Shown: piece after piece, positions 15,275-23,993 of the stretch
Position numbering within the stretch: the stretch's first letter is position 1
Layout: each line of letters begins with the position of its first letter
From: Betaproteobacteria bacterium
GTDB taxonomy: Bacteria; Pseudomonadota; Gammaproteobacteria; Burkholderiales; Burkholderiaceae_D
NCBI GenBank assembly: GCA_025362735.1
Contig: JANYFL010000029.1
Span: 1-64,000 of the forward strand
Length of the DNA: 64,000 nucleotides
Direction of reading: 5' to 3'
Made by a program: the position numbers and the translations under genes
Notes under the pieces: model-generated
What the model was told of the DNA's origin: nothing
The model's input: only the letters and a program-made list of their open reading frames with translations
The model's database searches: none

Positions 15275-17073
15275 CACTTGTTCCACGAGTCCCTCAGCGT
15301 CGCAATACGGTTGAATACTGGCGTTCCAGGTTTTGAATCTACACGGTCGGCGATGAAGTAGCCGTGACGCTCGAATTGATAACGTTCTTCCGGTAATACC
15401 TTGACCATGCCGGGTTCGAGATACGCGGTGATGAGCTTGATCGAATCCGGATTGAGGGCTTGCAGAAAATCTTTACCACTGGCATCGGGTTGGGCATCGG
15501 TGAACAAACGATCATAAAGGCGGACTTCGGCAGGCAATGCGGTTTGCGCAGCCAGCCAGGTGATGGTGCCTTTGACCTTGACCGCATCAGCGCCGGGCGT
15601 GCCGCTTTTGGTATCCATCAGAACGGTCGCCTGTACTTCAATCACTTTGCCGTCAGCATCCTTGGTACAGCCGGTGCACTCGACGATGTAGCCATACTTG
15701 AGTCGCACCTTGTTGCCGGGGAAGAGCCGGAAGTAACCTTTGCTGGGTACTTCCATAAAGTCTTCGCGTTCGATCCACAGTTCGTGGCTGAATGGAAAGG
15801 TGCGCCTGCCCATTTCTTCATGATGAGGATGAATTGGAGCTGAACATTCTTCGATGTCGCCCACGGGCCAATTGGTAATCACAAGCTTGAGCGGATCGAG
15901 AATCGCAATCGCGCGCGGGGCTTTCGGGTCGAGGTCGTCGCGCAAGGCGATTTCCAAAGTGCTGTAATCGATCCAGCTGTCGCTCTTGCTTACGCCGATG
16001 CGTTCGCAAAACAACTGAATACTTTCCGGCGTATAGCCACGCCGACGCAGGCCCAGTACAGTGGGCATGCGCGGGTCGTCCCAGCCGCTGACACGACTTT
16101 CATCGACAAGCTGTTTGAGTTTGCGCTTGCTGGTGACCACGTAAGTCAGATTCAGACGTGCGAATTCGTATTGATGCGGTAGCGGGTGCACCAGCAAGCC
16201 GCCTTCGGCCAAACGTTCGAGCACCCAGTCATAGAACGGGCGTTGATCCTCGAACTCCAGCGTGCAGATGCTATGGGTAATTTTTTCAAGAGCGTCTTCG
16301 ATCGGATGCGCATAGGTATACATCGGGTAGACGCACCAGGCATCACCACTACGATGATGATGGGCAAAACGGATGCGATAAATGGCAGGATCGCGCATAT
16401 TGATATTGGGCGAGCCCATATCGATTTTGGCGCGCAGGACCATGCTGCCTTCCGCGTGTTTGCCTGCACGCATTTCGCGAAAGCGCGCAAGGCTGTCAGC
16501 AACGGTTCGATTGCGAAACGGACTGTCGGTACCGGGTGTGTTGAAGTCACCGCGATGTGTGCGAATTTCATCGGCACTTTGTTCGTCCACGTAAGCATGA
16601 CCCGCTTCGATCAAACACTCCGCTGCGCGATACATGAAGTCAAAATAATCGCTGGCGTAAAACAGATTGGTACGGCCCCGTTCCTCACCTTGTTCCTCAT
16701 ACCGGAAGCCAAGCCAGTTCACGCCTTCGATGATGGCATCAACATATTCCTGGCTTTCTTTTTCCGGGTTGGTATCGTCAAAGCGCAGATGACACTGGCC
16801 ACCATAGTCGCGCGCCAGTCCGAAGTTCAGGCAGATACTCTTGGCATGACCCACATGCAAATAACCGTTCGGCTCGGGCGGAAAACGAAGCCTGATTCGG
16901 GCTGTATCGAGCGGAGCGCTGGCATGATGCGCAGCATCGCCCGCAGTTCCGGCCCAACGGCGTTGATCCAGTTTGCCGCTGGCCAAATCGGCGTCGATGA
17001 TATTGCGCAGAAAATTGCTGGCCGGTGCGGAGGCCGCTTCGTTTTTGGGAGACTTGGGTGTTGGAGCATTCAT
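15274..17073 (-). CDS. glnS: Glutaminyl-tRNA synthetase
   Basis: 599 residues. It charges tRNA-Gln with glutamine. A class I synthetase core has the HIGH-type motif P-P-E-P-N-G-Y-L-H-V-G-H (65-76) and the KMSKS-type motif V-T-S-K-R-K-L (313-319), followed by the anticodon-binding beta-barrels in the C-terminal third. It is slightly longer than the well-known E. coli enzyme (about 550), mainly through an Ala/Pro/Lys-rich N-terminal extension of about 25 residues. Its last 30 codons are present a second time 697 bp downstream in diverged form, indicating recombination at the 3' end. Confidence 0.95.
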   Translation of the reverse strand: MNAPTPKSPKNEAASAPASNFLRNIIDADLASGKLDQRRWAGTAGDAAHHASAPLDTARIRLRFPPEPNGYLHVGHAKSICLNFGLARDYGGQCHLRFDDTNPEKESQEYVDAIIEGVNWLGFRYEEQGEERGRTNLFYASDYFDFMYRAAECLIEAGHAYVDEQSADEIRTHRGDFNTPGTDSPFRNRTVADSLARFREMRAGKHAEGSMVLRAKIDMGSPNINMRDPAIYRIRFAHHHRSGDAWCVYPMYTYAHPIEDALEKITHSICTLEFEDQRPFYDWVLERLAEGGLLVHPLPHQYEFARLNLTYVVTSKRKLKQLVDESRVSGWDDPRMPTVLGLRRRGYTPESIQLFCERIGVSKSDSWIDYSTLEIALRDDLDPKAPRAIAILDPLKLVITNWPVGDIEECSAPIHPHHEEMGRRTFPFSHELWIEREDFMEVPSKGYFRLFPGNKVRLKYGYIVECTGCTKDADGKVIEVQATVLMDTKSGTPGADAVKVKGTITWLAAQTALPAEVRLYDRLFTDAQPDASGKDFLQALNPDSIKLITAYLEPGMVKVLPEERYQFERHGYFIADRVDSKPGTPVFNRIATLRDSWNK

Positions 17074-17173
17074 GCGGACATTTTACCGTAGCCCTCTCTT
17101 GCTACTCGCCAATGCTTGTAAGGTTCCTGCTGCAATTCCGACCAGAATGGGTCATCAACTCAGAAGGATTGCC

Positions 17174-17932
17174 ATGAAGTCATTGCCCATGTTTGTTTTT
17201 TTGGCGGGATTGTCCCTGGCATTGGCTGTGCAGGCGCAGACTTGTACGCGATCCAGTGGCGCCAATACCGTGGCCCTGCTTGAGCTATATACCTCTGAGG
17301 GCTGCAATAGTTGTCCGCCTGCGGACCGGTTTGTCGGTGAACTGGTCAAGCACAGTGATCCAGACCGTCTCATTCCGATTGCCTTGCACGTCGATTACTG
17401 GGATTACATCGGCTGGCAGGATCGTTTTGCCTCGCCCGGTTATACCCAGCGTCAATACTGGGAGAATGAAAAAAGCAGCGGGCATCGATCCGCCTACACC
17501 CCGGAAATTTTTCTGTCAGGAAAAGAATCGCGTGGATGGGGGAGTGGAGATATCCAACGACAACTGGCGCAAGTCAATGCCCTTCCGGCACAAGCTCATC
17601 TAAGCCTCAGTATTCAGCCAGATCATCGATTTAAAGTGAATGCCAGTGTGCAACCGGGCATTGCTCAGGATGACATTCGCATTTTTGTGGCGCTGACCCA
17701 AAATGGTCTGAGCAGCGCGGTAAGGGCTGGTGAAAACCAGGGCGTAACGCTACATCATGATGCGGTCGTGCGTCAGTGGATTGGACCGCTGCCTTTGCAG
17801 AGCGTGGTTGAGCCAACACCCCCGAACACAGGCGAAGGCGGTGCACTGAATATCGTTGCATTTGCCCAGAACATCCGTACCGGTGCTGTATTGCAGGCGC
17901 TTTCCATGCCCTGGGCCTGTAACAAAATCTGA
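17174..17932 (+). CDS. DUF1223 family exported thioredoxin-like protein
   Basis: 252 residues. A Sec-type signal peptide (about 1-22, ending V-Q-A-Q) sends it to the periplasm. The conserved block L-E-L-Y-T-S-E-G-C44-N-S-C47-P-P-A-D is the DUF1223 hallmark and resembles a thioredoxin-like CxxC active site; L-H-V-D-Y-W-D-Y-I-G-W follows around residue 74. A redox role is plausible but not shown. The ATG was chosen because AGAAGGA lies just upstream; the frame remains open further upstream but there overlaps the start of glnS on the other strand. Confidence 0.83.
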   Translation: MKSLPMFVFLAGLSLALAVQAQTCTRSSGANTVALLELYTSEGCNSCPPADRFVGELVKHSDPDRLIPIALHVDYWDYIGWQDRFASPGYTQRQYWENEKSSGHRSAYTPEIFLSGKESRGWGSGDIQRQLAQVNALPAQAHLSLSIQPDHRFKVNASVQPGIAQDDIRIFVALTQNGLSSAVRAGENQGVTLHHDAVVRQWIGPLPLQSVVEPTPPNTGEGGALNIVAFAQNIRTGAVLQALSMPWACNKI

Positions 17933-18041
17933 AAGCCGTTTGCAAGGGTGTGGGAAGCCCTATTCATCTGTCAGGCGGGACATGGGAGATGCTTGCTCTA
18001 GAATAAGCTCACTTTGAACCATCTATTCTCACCGAGCTGTT

Positions 18042-19469
18042 ATGCATCTTCTCAATCGTTGGGCTTTTAGGTTAACTAGTCGTACTTTTACCCGATTCCT
18101 ATTTGGGCTTGTTTCCGCCCTGTTGGGTGGTACGGGTTTGAGCATTTATACCAATGCCTTGGCCAAAACCGAAATCAAGGTTTGGCACTCCATGCTCGGC
18201 GCTTCCGAGATTACGTTCAGCGAGTTGGTCCAACGCTTTAATGCGCAGCAGCATGAGGTGCAGGTCGAACTCGAATACAAGGGCGACCCTGCGACGACGG
18301 TCAACAGTGCACTGCTTGCCTTCCGTGACAAGCAGGCACCCGAACTGGTTCAAGTACAAGATGATCTGGCTGAAGATTTTCTGGAGATCAAGGGACTGGC
18401 GAAACCTTTGGGCGAAGTGTTGAGCCTGGTTAAATCGCCCGATTACAATTTTTTTCTTCCGGCTACTTTGATGTTCATGAAGGACGCCAAAGGTCAACTT
18501 TATGGCTATCCATTGACGGCGGGCGTCCCGGCTTTTTTCTACAACAAAGATGCTTATCGCAAAGCGGGCCTGGACCCCAACCAACCGCCACATACCTGGC
18601 GCGAGCTGCAAGCGCAATTGTTAGCGCTGAAAAATCCGGCGACCGGTATTACCTGCGGCTATACCACCAGTGACGCTGTGTGGATCCACGTCGAGAACCT
18701 GGCCGCAATTCACGGGCTGAACATTGCCACCAAAAACAATGGACTGGATGGACCCGGCGCGCAGCTGATGTTCAACGATTTACTCCATGTGCGTCATATG
18801 GCCTTGATGGAAAGCTGGATCAAGAGCCTGCTGTTCACTTATTCCGGTCGTGGCAATGAAGGCGATGTGCGCTTTGCTTCAGGCGAGTGCGCCACCCTGA
18901 CTTCGGCCAGTACGGCATTGGGTGAATTGCTCCGAACCGCAAAATTCGACTTTGGCGTTGCGCCGTTGCCCATTTACGATGAGGCCAGCAAGACGGGGCT
19001 GAATTCGCAGATTGGTGGCTCCGCTCTTTGGGTGATTGGAGGTAAAAAACCTGAGCAATACAAAGCCGTAGCCCAATTTCTGGCGTTTCTTTCCACGCCT
19101 GTGATTGCCACTGAATGGCATCAGAAAACGGGTAGCCTGCCATTGACCCAAACCGTTTTCCTGACTTCGGAAAAAGGTGGGTTTTATGAACGCCAACCGG
19201 GTTTTGCCGAAGTGATCCGGCAGGCAATCAGTAAACCGGTCACACGCGGCATTCGTCTGGATCATTACAACAAGGTACGAGACGTGATCCGCACCGAACT
19301 GGAAGAGGTCTGGCTTGGCGACAAGCCACCCAAGCTGGGGCTGGATGAGGCGGTGCGTTTGGGCAATATTGCTATGCGTGGCAACGTGGCTGAGACTTCG
19401 GTTGCGAAGGCTGTGCCCAAGAAAATGGGAAGCAAAACCGTCTCAGGCAAGTGCGCGGCAGTTTGTTGA
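18042..19469 (+). CDS. ugpB: Glycerol-3-phosphate-type ABC transporter binding protein, UgpB-like
   Basis: 475 residues, periplasmic. A long N-terminal signal (about 1-42, with the hydrophobic part near 18-40, ending N-A-L-A) is followed by a family 1 solute-binding fold: I-K-V-W-H-S-M near the start, Y-G-Y-P-L-T-A-G-V-P-A-F-F-Y-N-K-D in the middle and F-L-S-T-P-V-I-A-T-E-W-H-Q-x-T-G-S-L-P near the end. These match UgpB, which binds sn-glycerol-3-phosphate and its diesters. The partner genes ugpA, ugpE and ugpC are absent here; only ugpQ follows. Either the permease lies elsewhere or the protein serves a shared transporter. Confidence 0.83.
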   Translation: MHLLNRWAFRLTSRTFTRFLFGLVSALLGGTGLSIYTNALAKTEIKVWHSMLGASEITFSELVQRFNAQQHEVQVELEYKGDPATTVNSALLAFRDKQAPELVQVQDDLAEDFLEIKGLAKPLGEVLSLVKSPDYNFFLPATLMFMKDAKGQLYGYPLTAGVPAFFYNKDAYRKAGLDPNQPPHTWRELQAQLLALKNPATGITCGYTTSDAVWIHVENLAAIHGLNIATKNNGLDGPGAQLMFNDLLHVRHMALMESWIKSLLFTYSGRGNEGDVRFASGECATLTSASTALGELLRTAKFDFGVAPLPIYDEASKTGLNSQIGGSALWVIGGKKPEQYKAVAQFLAFLSTPVIATEWHQKTGSLPLTQTVFLTSEKGGFYERQPGFAEVIRQAISKPVTRGIRLDHYNKVRDVIRTELEEVWLGDKPPKLGLDEAVRLGNIAMRGNVAETSVAKAVPKKMGSKTVSGKCAAVC

Positions 19470-19506
19470 CGCATCACAAACCAATTAACCATCACTCGAC
19501 TAAGAC

Positions 19507-20253
19507 GTGAATTTCAACTGGCCCTATCCCAAAACGATTGCTCATCGCGGAGCGGGGAAGTTTGCGCCTGAAAATACTTTGGCGTCGATGAAAAAGGGAC
19601 TCGAATTCGGCTATCGCGCTGTCGAGTTCGATGTGATGCTGACCGCTGACGACGTCCCGGTGTTGATGCACGATCCGCTGTTGGGCAGGACTGTAGCGGG
19701 ACAGGGCAGTATCGCGCAGTTGCAGGCAAGCGAGTTGACGCGCATGGATGCCGGACGATGGTTTGGCTCTGAGTATGCGGGTGAAACGGTGCCGCTGTAT
19801 GAAGACATCGTACGGTTTTGCCGCCAGCACGGGATCTGGATGAATGTCGAGATCAAGCCCGTGCCCGGCTATGAGCAACGCACCGGAGAGGTCGTTGCGG
19901 CATTGACTCAAAGCCTGTTCGCCGATGAAGCGGACTGCAACCAGTGGCCATTGTTCTCATCCTTTCAGATTGATGCCCTGGAAGCGGCCCGTTATACGGC
20001 ACCGGACATCCAGCGTGGCTGGTTGCTGGATCGCGTTCCGCCCGACTGGCTGGAACGCATCAGGGTACTGGACTGTGTTGTCATGGATTGCAACCATCTG
20101 CATCTTGACCAGAATATTGTGACTCGTATCAAAGCCGAAGGTTACGGCCTGATGAGTTACACCATCAATGATGCCGCGCGAGCGCAAGAGCTATTTGCCT
20201 GGGGCGTCGATGCACTCTGTACGGATCGTATCGATCTGCTCTCAGCCAGCTGA
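19507..20253 (+). CDS. ugpQ: Glycerophosphodiester phosphodiesterase
   Basis: 248 residues. It hydrolyses glycerophosphodiesters to sn-glycerol-3-phosphate and an alcohol. The TIM-barrel GDPD motifs are visible: I-A-H-R-G-A-G-x-x-A-P-E-N-T (12-25), E-F-D-V-M-L-T-x-D and V-L-M-H-D (metal and catalytic residues), then N-V-E-I-K-P. No signal peptide, so it is cytoplasmic, as for UgpQ. The start is GTG. It follows ugpB by 37 bases, and the two would act on the same substrate class. Confidence 0.88.
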   Translation: MNFNWPYPKTIAHRGAGKFAPENTLASMKKGLEFGYRAVEFDVMLTADDVPVLMHDPLLGRTVAGQGSIAQLQASELTRMDAGRWFGSEYAGETVPLYEDIVRFCRQHGIWMNVEIKPVPGYEQRTGEVVAALTQSLFADEADCNQWPLFSSFQIDALEAARYTAPDIQRGWLLDRVPPDWLERIRVLDCVVMDCNHLHLDQNIVTRIKAEGYGLMSYTINDAARAQELFAWGVDALCTDRIDLLSAS

Positions 20254-20303
20254 TTGAAACTGTCGATTGGTTACCGGGTTTACAAAGCGTTTTATCGAGA
20301 GCA

Positions 20304-20786
20304 TTAGTTTGGGTTGCTGGGTGAGATACTGATACCGGGCGCAGGCTGTACGGGCCGCACTGGAAGCCGGTACGACTGTCGCACACCATTGACCTCCATC
20401 TCAATCGCGTCAGAACGAATGCCCACCAGACGGCGTCCTTCGACATTGTTGCCAATCTGGTAGGCCTTGGCCGGGCGGCCATCGACACTGATCAAGACGC
20501 TTCCATTTCCGTTCTGATGAACCGTATCGGCAATAACGCCAACGACCTGCACGTTTTCAGAAAGCGTGCCCGCAGGATAAGAGCCGAAAAGACGTGACGT
20601 ACTTATCAAGCCAGTGGCGGTGCTGTTTTGGAGCACGGGCGACGACACGGTCGGTGGCACGGGCAGCGGCGAACCGGCTAGGAGCGTTGCCGCCCAGCGC
20701 GCCAGCAGGGCGCACAGCGCAATCAGCAACAGGGCTTCGATCAGCAAAATCCAGCGCGGGCTGGCTCTCAGGGTGGATTGAATCAT
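20304..20786 (-). CDS. gspC: Type II secretion inner-membrane protein GspC
   Basis: About 160 residues. One N-terminal membrane helix (about 10-33) is followed by a homology region (R-L-F-G-x-Y, then V-Q-V-V-G-V-I-A-D and S-V-L-I-S-V-D-G-R-P-A-K-A-Y) that in the T2SS contacts the outer-membrane secretin. It ends soon after that region in a Pro/Ser-rich tail, so it lacks the PDZ or coiled-coil domain of many GspC proteins. It is encoded divergently from gspG rather than at the head of the operon. The ATG before I-Q-S-T-L-R is preferred; a longer form starts 33 bases upstream. Confidence 0.82.
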   Translation of the reverse strand: MIQSTLRASPRWILLIEALLLIALCALLARWAATLLAGSPLPVPPTVSSPVLQNSTATGLISTSRLFGSYPAGTLSENVQVVGVIADTVHQNGNGSVLISVDGRPAKAYQIGNNVEGRRLVGIRSDAIEMEVNGVRQSYRLPVRPVQPAPGISISPSNPN

Positions 20787-20901
20787 GATGGCGCTCAGAT
20801 GAAAGGTGGGAACTGTCACAAAGAGTGTAAGTCAGTCCTGCGATAATAAGAATTCAAATAAAACCTGCAAGTCAATCCGTTAACCGTTCGGCTGCGTATA
20901 A

Positions 20902-20934
20902 GACGATGAGACGATGGATCAAGACGATGGATCA
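20902..20934. repeat. Short tandem repeat before gspG
   Basis: The 12-mer GACGATGGATCA occurs twice with a 13-bp period, preceded by a partial copy GACGATGA. It lies in the leader of gspG, within the divergent gspC-gspG promoter region. It may be replication slippage or have a regulatory role. Confidence 0.5.
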
Positions 20935-20964
20935 GCCAGAAATAAACGAGGATCAACCCATATC

Positions 20965-21408
20965 ATGACCAAACCAGCCTTACAGTTTAAGCGTGCGCGC
21001 GGTTTTACCCTCGTCGAGATTATGGTCGTTGTGGCCATACTCGGCATCCTCGCCGCATTGATTGTCCCCCGCATTATCGGTCGTTCTGATGACGCCCGTG
21101 TGATTGCGGCTAAACAGGACGTGGCCACGCTGATGCAAGGACTCAAGCTCTACCGGCTCGACAACCAGCGTTACCCGAGTAACGACCAGGGGTTACGCGC
21201 GCTGGTGGAAAAACCGACGACCGAACCTTTACCCAATAACTGGAAGCAAGGTGGTTATCTCGACAAATTGCCCAAAGATCCCTGGGGCAATGCTTACCAA
21301 TATTTGCAGCCGGGCATTCATGGTGAAATAGATGTGTTCAGTTTCGGTGCCGATGGCCAGCCCGGGGGAGGCGGTTATGACGCCGATATCGGTTCCTGGG
21401 ATTTGTAA
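20965..21408 (+). CDS. gspG: Type II secretion major pseudopilin GspG
   Basis: 147 residues. Main subunit of the T2SS pseudopilus. The prepilin peptidase site R-A-R-G|F-T-L-V-E-I (cut after Gly; Glu at +5) is followed by the hydrophobic helix and the GspG globular part with Y-P-S-N-D-Q-G-L-x-A-L and L-P-K-D-P-W-G-N-x-Y-Q-Y. The C-terminus (F-S-F-G-A-D-G-Q-P-G-G-x-G-Y-D-A-D-I) carries the usual calcium-site acidic residues. The ATG has GAGGA upstream. First gene of the long plus-strand gsp operon. Confidence 0.95.
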   Translation: MTKPALQFKRARGFTLVEIMVVVAILGILAALIVPRIIGRSDDARVIAAKQDVATLMQGLKLYRLDNQRYPSNDQGLRALVEKPTTEPLPNNWKQGGYLDKLPKDPWGNAYQYLQPGIHGEIDVFSFGADGQPGGGGYDADIGSWDL

Positions 21409-21424
21409 TCACTCCCTGATTTGA

Positions 21425-21952
21425 ATGGCCAATCGCCCCACGTCGTCGCGTTTTCAGCCGGGTTACACCCTGGTGGAGTTGCTGGTCGTCCTTGCACTGT
21501 TCGGCATCCTGCTCGGCATTGCGAGTCTGAGCGCGGCACCTGATACCAAAGCCAAACTGACGCGCGACGCCGAGCGTTTGCAGACCTTGTTTGAACTGGC
21601 AACCGAAGAAGCTCAACTGAGATCTCGTCCCATGGCCTGGCGCGGCAACGCCGAGGGCTATGCTTTTTTTCTGCGCGATGCAGATGGTTGGAAACGAATG
21701 GAGCAGGATTATCAATTCAAGCCGCGTTCATGGGATTCAGGCAAGGTTCAGCTGGACTTGATGCTGCGCCAAGCCCTGAACAATGGTCTGCAAGCCCAAC
21801 TCCCATCCGATCAAGATGCGACGGATGCAGTGCTTGAATTTCCGCGTGACGGCACGCCACCGCCTTTCCAGCTTGGCATGCAGGCTGGTAATGAACACAT
21901 GCAGCTGCGCGGTGATGGGACCGGGCGCTTTGTGATGAATGCCGCCCAGTGA
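21425..21952 (+). CDS. gspH: Type II secretion minor pseudopilin GspH
   Basis: 175 residues. The prepilin-type N-terminus F-Q-P-G|Y-T-L-V-E-L with Glu at +5 and a hydrophobic helix precedes a globular part that contains M-A-W-R-G-N, as in GspH proteins. It is a minor subunit near the pseudopilus tip. It follows gspG by 16 bases and overlaps gspI by four. Confidence 0.87.
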   Translation: MANRPTSSRFQPGYTLVELLVVLALFGILLGIASLSAAPDTKAKLTRDAERLQTLFELATEEAQLRSRPMAWRGNAEGYAFFLRDADGWKRMEQDYQFKPRSWDSGKVQLDLMLRQALNNGLQAQLPSDQDATDAVLEFPRDGTPPPFQLGMQAGNEHMQLRGDGTGRFVMNAAQ

Positions 21953-22350
21953 ATTTCGTTCCTGTTTTTTCTGAAAAGCTCCCCGAACGTGAATGCGGCT
22001 TCACTTTGGTTGAGGTTCTTGTCGCGCTGGTCATTGTGGCCTTGGTACTGGCGGCCAGTCTGCGAGCAACCGGCGTATTGACGACTACCCAGCAGAGTTT
22101 GCGGGCATCGACCATGGCGGCCTGGAGCGCAGACAACCGGCTGGCCGAGCTACGACTCGCGCACGTGTTGCCGCCCTTAGGACGCACGGAATCGCCTTGT
22201 CCCCAGGCCGATCTGCTACTCACTTGTCTGGTTGAAGTCAGTGCTTCTCCGAATCCAGCGATGAACCGTATTGATGTCTGGGTGGGGTTGCAAAGCGAAC
22301 CGGAACATTCGCTGGCCTACCGCATCGGTTTTGTCTCAGCACTCCCATGA
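21949..22350 (+). CDS. gspI: Type II secretion minor pseudopilin GspI
   Basis: 133 residues. It begins with a GTG overlapping the gspH stop (GTGA). The prepilin site E-C-G|F-T-L-V-E-V is followed by a hydrophobic helix (A-L-V-I-V-A-L-V-L-A-A) and A-W-S-A-D-N-R-L-A-E-L-R, typical of GspI. It is part of the GspI-J-K tip complex that starts pseudopilus assembly. Confidence 0.87.
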   Translation: MNFVPVFSEKLPERECGFTLVEVLVALVIVALVLAASLRATGVLTTTQQSLRASTMAAWSADNRLAELRLAHVLPPLGRTESPCPQADLLLTCLVEVSASPNPAMNRIDVWVGLQSEPEHSLAYRIGFVSALP

Positions 22351-23057
22351 GCACGCAAACAATCCATGTTCCGAAGGCTCAGCAAGGCTTCACCTTGTTG
22401 GAGTTGATCGTTGCGGTCAGCATCCTTGCCCTGATCGCAGTGTTTGCCTGGCGTGGACTCGATGCGATTGTGCAGACTCGTGATTCGTTACACCTGTCTC
22501 AGAATCGTATCGATGATTTGCAGCGTGGCTTTAACCGCATTGAGCGCGATACGCTTCTGGCACAGGACATCCGCCGCGTGGATTCAGGCATGCGCTTGCT
22601 CGCCGACAATGGCGCCATCGTCGAATACAGGTTGCAGGGCACCAGTCTTTGGCGTCGCGTGATCAACACCGGCAATGGATCGGTCGACGAAGAACAACGT
22701 TTGTTTGACGACGTGGCAAGCTGGAATCTGGACGTCTTCCATCGCACTCCCGACGGAGCTGCGAGCTGGATGGCGGTACCGAGTGAGGTAACCGTCACGC
22801 AAGGCCCGGTCCCAAATCCCGCGCCCGCTGCATCAGCGACGAATCCGAATGTTTCAACGCTTCCCGCGACGCGATTTGCTGTGCCGACCTTTCCTGGCAA
22901 TCCGGCTCAAAGCACTACAACACCGAATCCCGCATTCAATCCATCTGCAACAGACTCACCTCTTCGCCAAAACAGCATCAGCGGTCTGCGCATGATGATG
23001 AAGCTCACACAAGGTGGTCAGGTACAGCGCATTTTTCTGCTCGGGAGTGGCGCATGA
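22347..23057 (+). CDS. gspJ: Type II secretion minor pseudopilin GspJ, with Pro/Asn/Thr-rich insert
   Basis: 236 residues. The prepilin site Q-Q-G|F-T-L-L-E-L precedes the hydrophobic helix and W-R-G-L-D-A. Overlaps gspI and gspK by four bases each. Residues about 150-205 form a low-complexity insert rich in Pro, Asn, Ala, Ser and Thr. This is unusual inside a compact tip pseudopilin and is followed by a normal C-terminal strand (S-G-L-R-M-M-M-K-L). The insert may be an exposed loop. Confidence 0.87.
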   Translation: MSTQTIHVPKAQQGFTLLELIVAVSILALIAVFAWRGLDAIVQTRDSLHLSQNRIDDLQRGFNRIERDTLLAQDIRRVDSGMRLLADNGAIVEYRLQGTSLWRRVINTGNGSVDEEQRLFDDVASWNLDVFHRTPDGAASWMAVPSEVTVTQGPVPNPAPAASATNPNVSTLPATRFAVPTFPGNPAQSTTTPNPAFNPSATDSPLRQNSISGLRMMMKLTQGGQVQRIFLLGSGA

Positions 23058-23992
23058 GAGCGCGTCAGCACGGTGTGGCCATCATCACTGCATTGGTGGT
23101 CGTGGCCGCGGCTACAGCCGCCGTGGCAGGCATGCTGTGGCGGCAATCAGTCGCGGTACGTAAACTGGAAAATCAGAATGCGCTCGATCAGGCCCGCTGG
23201 CTGGGACGCTCGGCCATCGAATGGTCACGTCTGATTTTGTTGCAGGACGCACGCAGTTCAGCGGTCGATCATTATGGCGAGCTCTGGGCGGTGCCTTTGG
23301 AGGAAACACCGGTGGCTAACCGCTCTCGTAACCCGTCTGACAGCCGGGACAGCATTCCGTCCGGCAACCCTATCGTCACCGGTCGCATGCTGGATGCTCA
23401 GGCGCGTTTCAATCTGACCAATCTGATCTCGAATGCGCCGGCGCCCGATCAGAAACAGCCCGCGTTGCCTTATAACCAGTCCGCTTATGTTGCCCTCCAG
23501 CGCCTGCTCCGTATTCTGAATCAGCCCGAAGATGCTGCGACGGTCATTGCCAACCGCATGACGCAAGCACCGCGACCGATGGACTTCGATCATCTGGCCG
23601 CAGAGCTGGTTCAACAGCACAGTCTGGATGCCAGAATAGCTGAAGTCTTGCGACCCTTTGTGGTGGTGCTTCCTAAGCGTGCACCCGTTAATTTCAATAC
23701 AGCACCGCCCGAAGTGATGGCCGCCATGTTCGAAAAACTGTCTCTGAGTCAGGCGCGTACATTGGCAGCCAGTCGTGACCGGATTTTTTTCAACCAGGTC
23801 TCGGATATTCTGTCCCGTCTGCCTCAGGTGGATGCTTCTGCGGCGAGTGCCGGTGGCGACATCGCCGTCAGTAGTCATTATTTTGAACTGCAAGGGCTGG
23901 TACGCTATGGGCGGGCAGAATATGGCTTGGACGCGCTGCTGGAACGCGATAATGGCGGTCTGAGCCGGGTAGTGAATTTGCAGGAACAATGA
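23054..23992 (+). CDS. gspK: Type II secretion minor pseudopilin GspK
   Basis: 312 residues, the largest pseudopilin, which caps the tip. The leader Q-H-G|V-A-I-I-T-A-L lacks Glu at +5, as is normal for GspK. Family features include the A-R-W-L-G-R-S-A-I-E-W helix, D-A-Q-A-R-F-N-L-T-N-L and V-N-F-N-T-A-P-P-E-V-M-A-A-M (helix-hairpin-helix-like domain). Overlaps gspJ by four bases. Confidence 0.9.
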   Translation: MRARQHGVAIITALVVVAAATAAVAGMLWRQSVAVRKLENQNALDQARWLGRSAIEWSRLILLQDARSSAVDHYGELWAVPLEETPVANRSRNPSDSRDSIPSGNPIVTGRMLDAQARFNLTNLISNAPAPDQKQPALPYNQSAYVALQRLLRILNQPEDAATVIANRMTQAPRPMDFDHLAAELVQQHSLDARIAEVLRPFVVVLPKRAPVNFNTAPPEVMAAMFEKLSLSQARTLAASRDRIFFNQVSDILSRLPQVDASAASAGGDIAVSSHYFELQGLVRYGRAEYGLDALLERDNGGLSRVVNLQEQ

Positions 23993-23993
23993 T

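Noticed and set aside
16186-17091. Long plus-strand open frame of about 300 codons opposite glnS
   Set aside because: Shadow frame; the glnS protein on the minus strand is unambiguous.
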